From Clostridia bacterium (lineage in GTDB: Bacteria; Bacillota_A; Clostridia; Christensenellales; Aristaeellaceae): a stretch of DNA of 5,825 bases. The translations under genes and the position numbers were made by a program. The notes beneath the pieces were generated by a model that was given only the letters and a program-made list of their open reading frames with translations, did no database searches and was not told the origin of the DNA. This document shows positions 4,892 to 5,825 of the stretch, piece by piece. How positions within the stretch are numbered: the first letter of the stretch is position 1; the number at the start of each line of letters is the position of its first letter. Where the stretch lies: positions 1-5,825 of the forward strand of contig JAFUPO010000218.1 in assembly GCA_017481185.1 (NCBI GenBank), in the 5' to 3' direction.

Positions 4892-5825
4892 TTACGCCGC
4901 CGCTGCCTTCGATTTTCGTGCTGAATAGGCGTAGATGACATTTGCCACAACCACTGCGCACAAACCAGAAATCAGCTTGCCTACGATCATGGCTGGCAAT
5001 ACCGGCGCATCATACGAAAGTGTGAAAGCCAAATGATCGGCAAAAACAAAGGCGGCTGATATGGCAAAAGCAGCGTTAAGCATAATGCCTTTATCATCCA
5101 TATCATTCATCGCTTCCATCACCGTAAAGCCGCTGGCCAGGCAGGAAATAAATCCCTTGGCTGCCGCATCGTTCACACCCAGCTTGCGGGCGAAAGCATC
5201 AATCTGCCTATGAAGGATTTGGGAAAGGAGTTTGAGCATTGGCAGCGCGCCGGTAAGCACCACCGCTGCTCCGATGCAGATGCTTGCCGCCTCCTCAAAG
5301 GGCATCAGCCCTTGAATCAGCTCGATCCCTGTTACGTATTGAACGAGGCCCAGAGCGAGACCGATGGTGATAAGCCCTTTGATCACAACGCCAAGGCCAT
5401 TAAAAATCTTAGTGCACATTTGGGGAGCGAACACCAGTCCCAAGGCGATCAGCACCGAGAATAAGAACAGCGGCAGCATATTGTACAAAAGCTGTCCCAC
5501 TGGGATAGCCATCATCAGCCCCGCCACAAAGCAGCCTGTTGGAATCGTCAAAACGCCAATGAGCATCCCAAGCAGCATGGGCTCATGCCGCTGAGGTTTC
5601 ACCACCGTTAAGCCAAAGGCAATGGTAAAGGTAATGGTCATACCCATCATAGAGGAAACCACCAGGCCGCTGAACCGCCCAATCTGCACATCCATTGCCA
5701 CCTCGGTGGCGAGGGAGGCGCCGCCGCAATCGCCGCAGAAGATCATGGAGGTGATCATCGAGGGATCAATGTGCAGCGTAGTCCAAATCCAATTAAGGAA
5801 AGGCTCAAGCACTCGGGCAATAAAA
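4892..5825 (-). CDS. eutH: EutH-like ethanolamine permease, N-terminus cut by window edge
   Basis: A leftward membrane protein with 310 residues visible. The frame stays open to the right edge, and the GTG at 5812 is only an internal Val codon, since the residues before it (FIAR) continue the family pattern. EutH proteins of the ethanolamine-use system are roughly 360-410 residues, so about 50-60 are missing. Landmarks that match EutH, numbered from the first visible residue, are DPSMITSMIFCGDCGG at about 20-35, the SGLVVSSMMGMTITFTI segment near 52-68, TIPTGC near 94-99, and near the C-terminus NDAAAKGFISCLASGF, MDDKGIMLNAAFAISAAF and FADHLAF. About eight or nine hydrophobic segments are visible, and the protein ends in a short basic, alanine-rich tail. 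The family helps ethanolamine enter the cell. No other eut gene is in view, so the role could be ethanolamine uptake or transport of a related amine. Family call is strong, substrate less so. Confidence 0.88.
   Translation of the reverse strand, partial: FIARVLEPFLNWIWTTLHIDPSMITSMIFCGDCGGASLATEVAMDVQIGRFSGLVVSSMMGMTITFTIAFGLTVVKPQRHEPMLLGMLIGVLTIPTGCFVAGLMMAIPVGQLLYNMLPLFLFSVLIALGLVFAPQMCTKIFNGLGVVIKGLITIGLALGLVQYVTGIELIQGLMPFEEAASICIGAAVVLTGALPMLKLLSQILHRQIDAFARKLGVNDAAAKGFISCLASGFTVMEAMNDMDDKGIMLNAAFAISAAFVFADHLAFTLSYDAPVLPAMIVGKLISGLCAVVVANVIYAYSARKSKAAAA

Noticed and set aside
1..5825. CRISPR arrays, tRNA or rRNA genes, insertion sequences, defence systems
   Set aside because: No regularly spaced repeats, cloverleaf-like segments, transposase motifs or terminal repeats were seen on either strand. 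All long stretches are explained by ordinary genes.

Overview
The window looks like a bacterial chromosome fragment of moderate GC content (a little over half by eye). Genes are tightly packed, with clear AGGAGG-type ribosome binding sites, consensus housekeeping promoters and short operon gaps. A class II branched-chain aminotransferase, a UMF1-type transporter and a free-standing EutH together suggest a Bacillota/Clostridia-type anaerobe. That placement is inference from style and gene content, because no rRNA or other taxonomic marker is present.

Layout. Bases 1-2618 hold a leftward operon. A consensus promoter (TTGACA, 16 bp, TATAAT) drives ilvE (branched-chain amino acid aminotransferase), then an unrecognised 347-residue soluble protein, then a RluA-family rRNA/tRNA pseudouridine synthase that runs off the left edge. 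The gaps are 24 and 11 bases. Bases 2542-2770 form a 229-base divergent control region rich in small palindromes, and it carries both the ilvE promoter and a rightward promoter with a perfect TATAAT. Bases 2771-4842 hold a rightward two-gene operon: a 12-helix UMF1/Atg22-like major facilitator transporter followed 5 bases later by an Amidohydro_2-family metal-dependent hydrolase or decarboxylase. A strong GC-rich hairpin with a T-tract follows. Bases 4892-5825 hold a convergent, leftward eutH-like ethanolamine permease whose N-terminus is cut by the right edge.

How the genes may work together. The leftward operon mixes amino acid metabolism with RNA modification, a grouping that probably reflects shared expression rather than one pathway. 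The transporter and amidohydrolase pair could be an uptake-or-export plus processing unit for a small molecule that cannot be named from sequence. The EutH gene has no other eut gene within view.

No mobile element, CRISPR array, tRNA, rRNA or obvious defence system is visible. The most useful second looks are the unknown protein between ilvE and the pseudouridine synthase, the transporter-amidohydrolase pair, and the palindromes built into the divergent promoters. I found nothing that convincingly represents a wholly new system.
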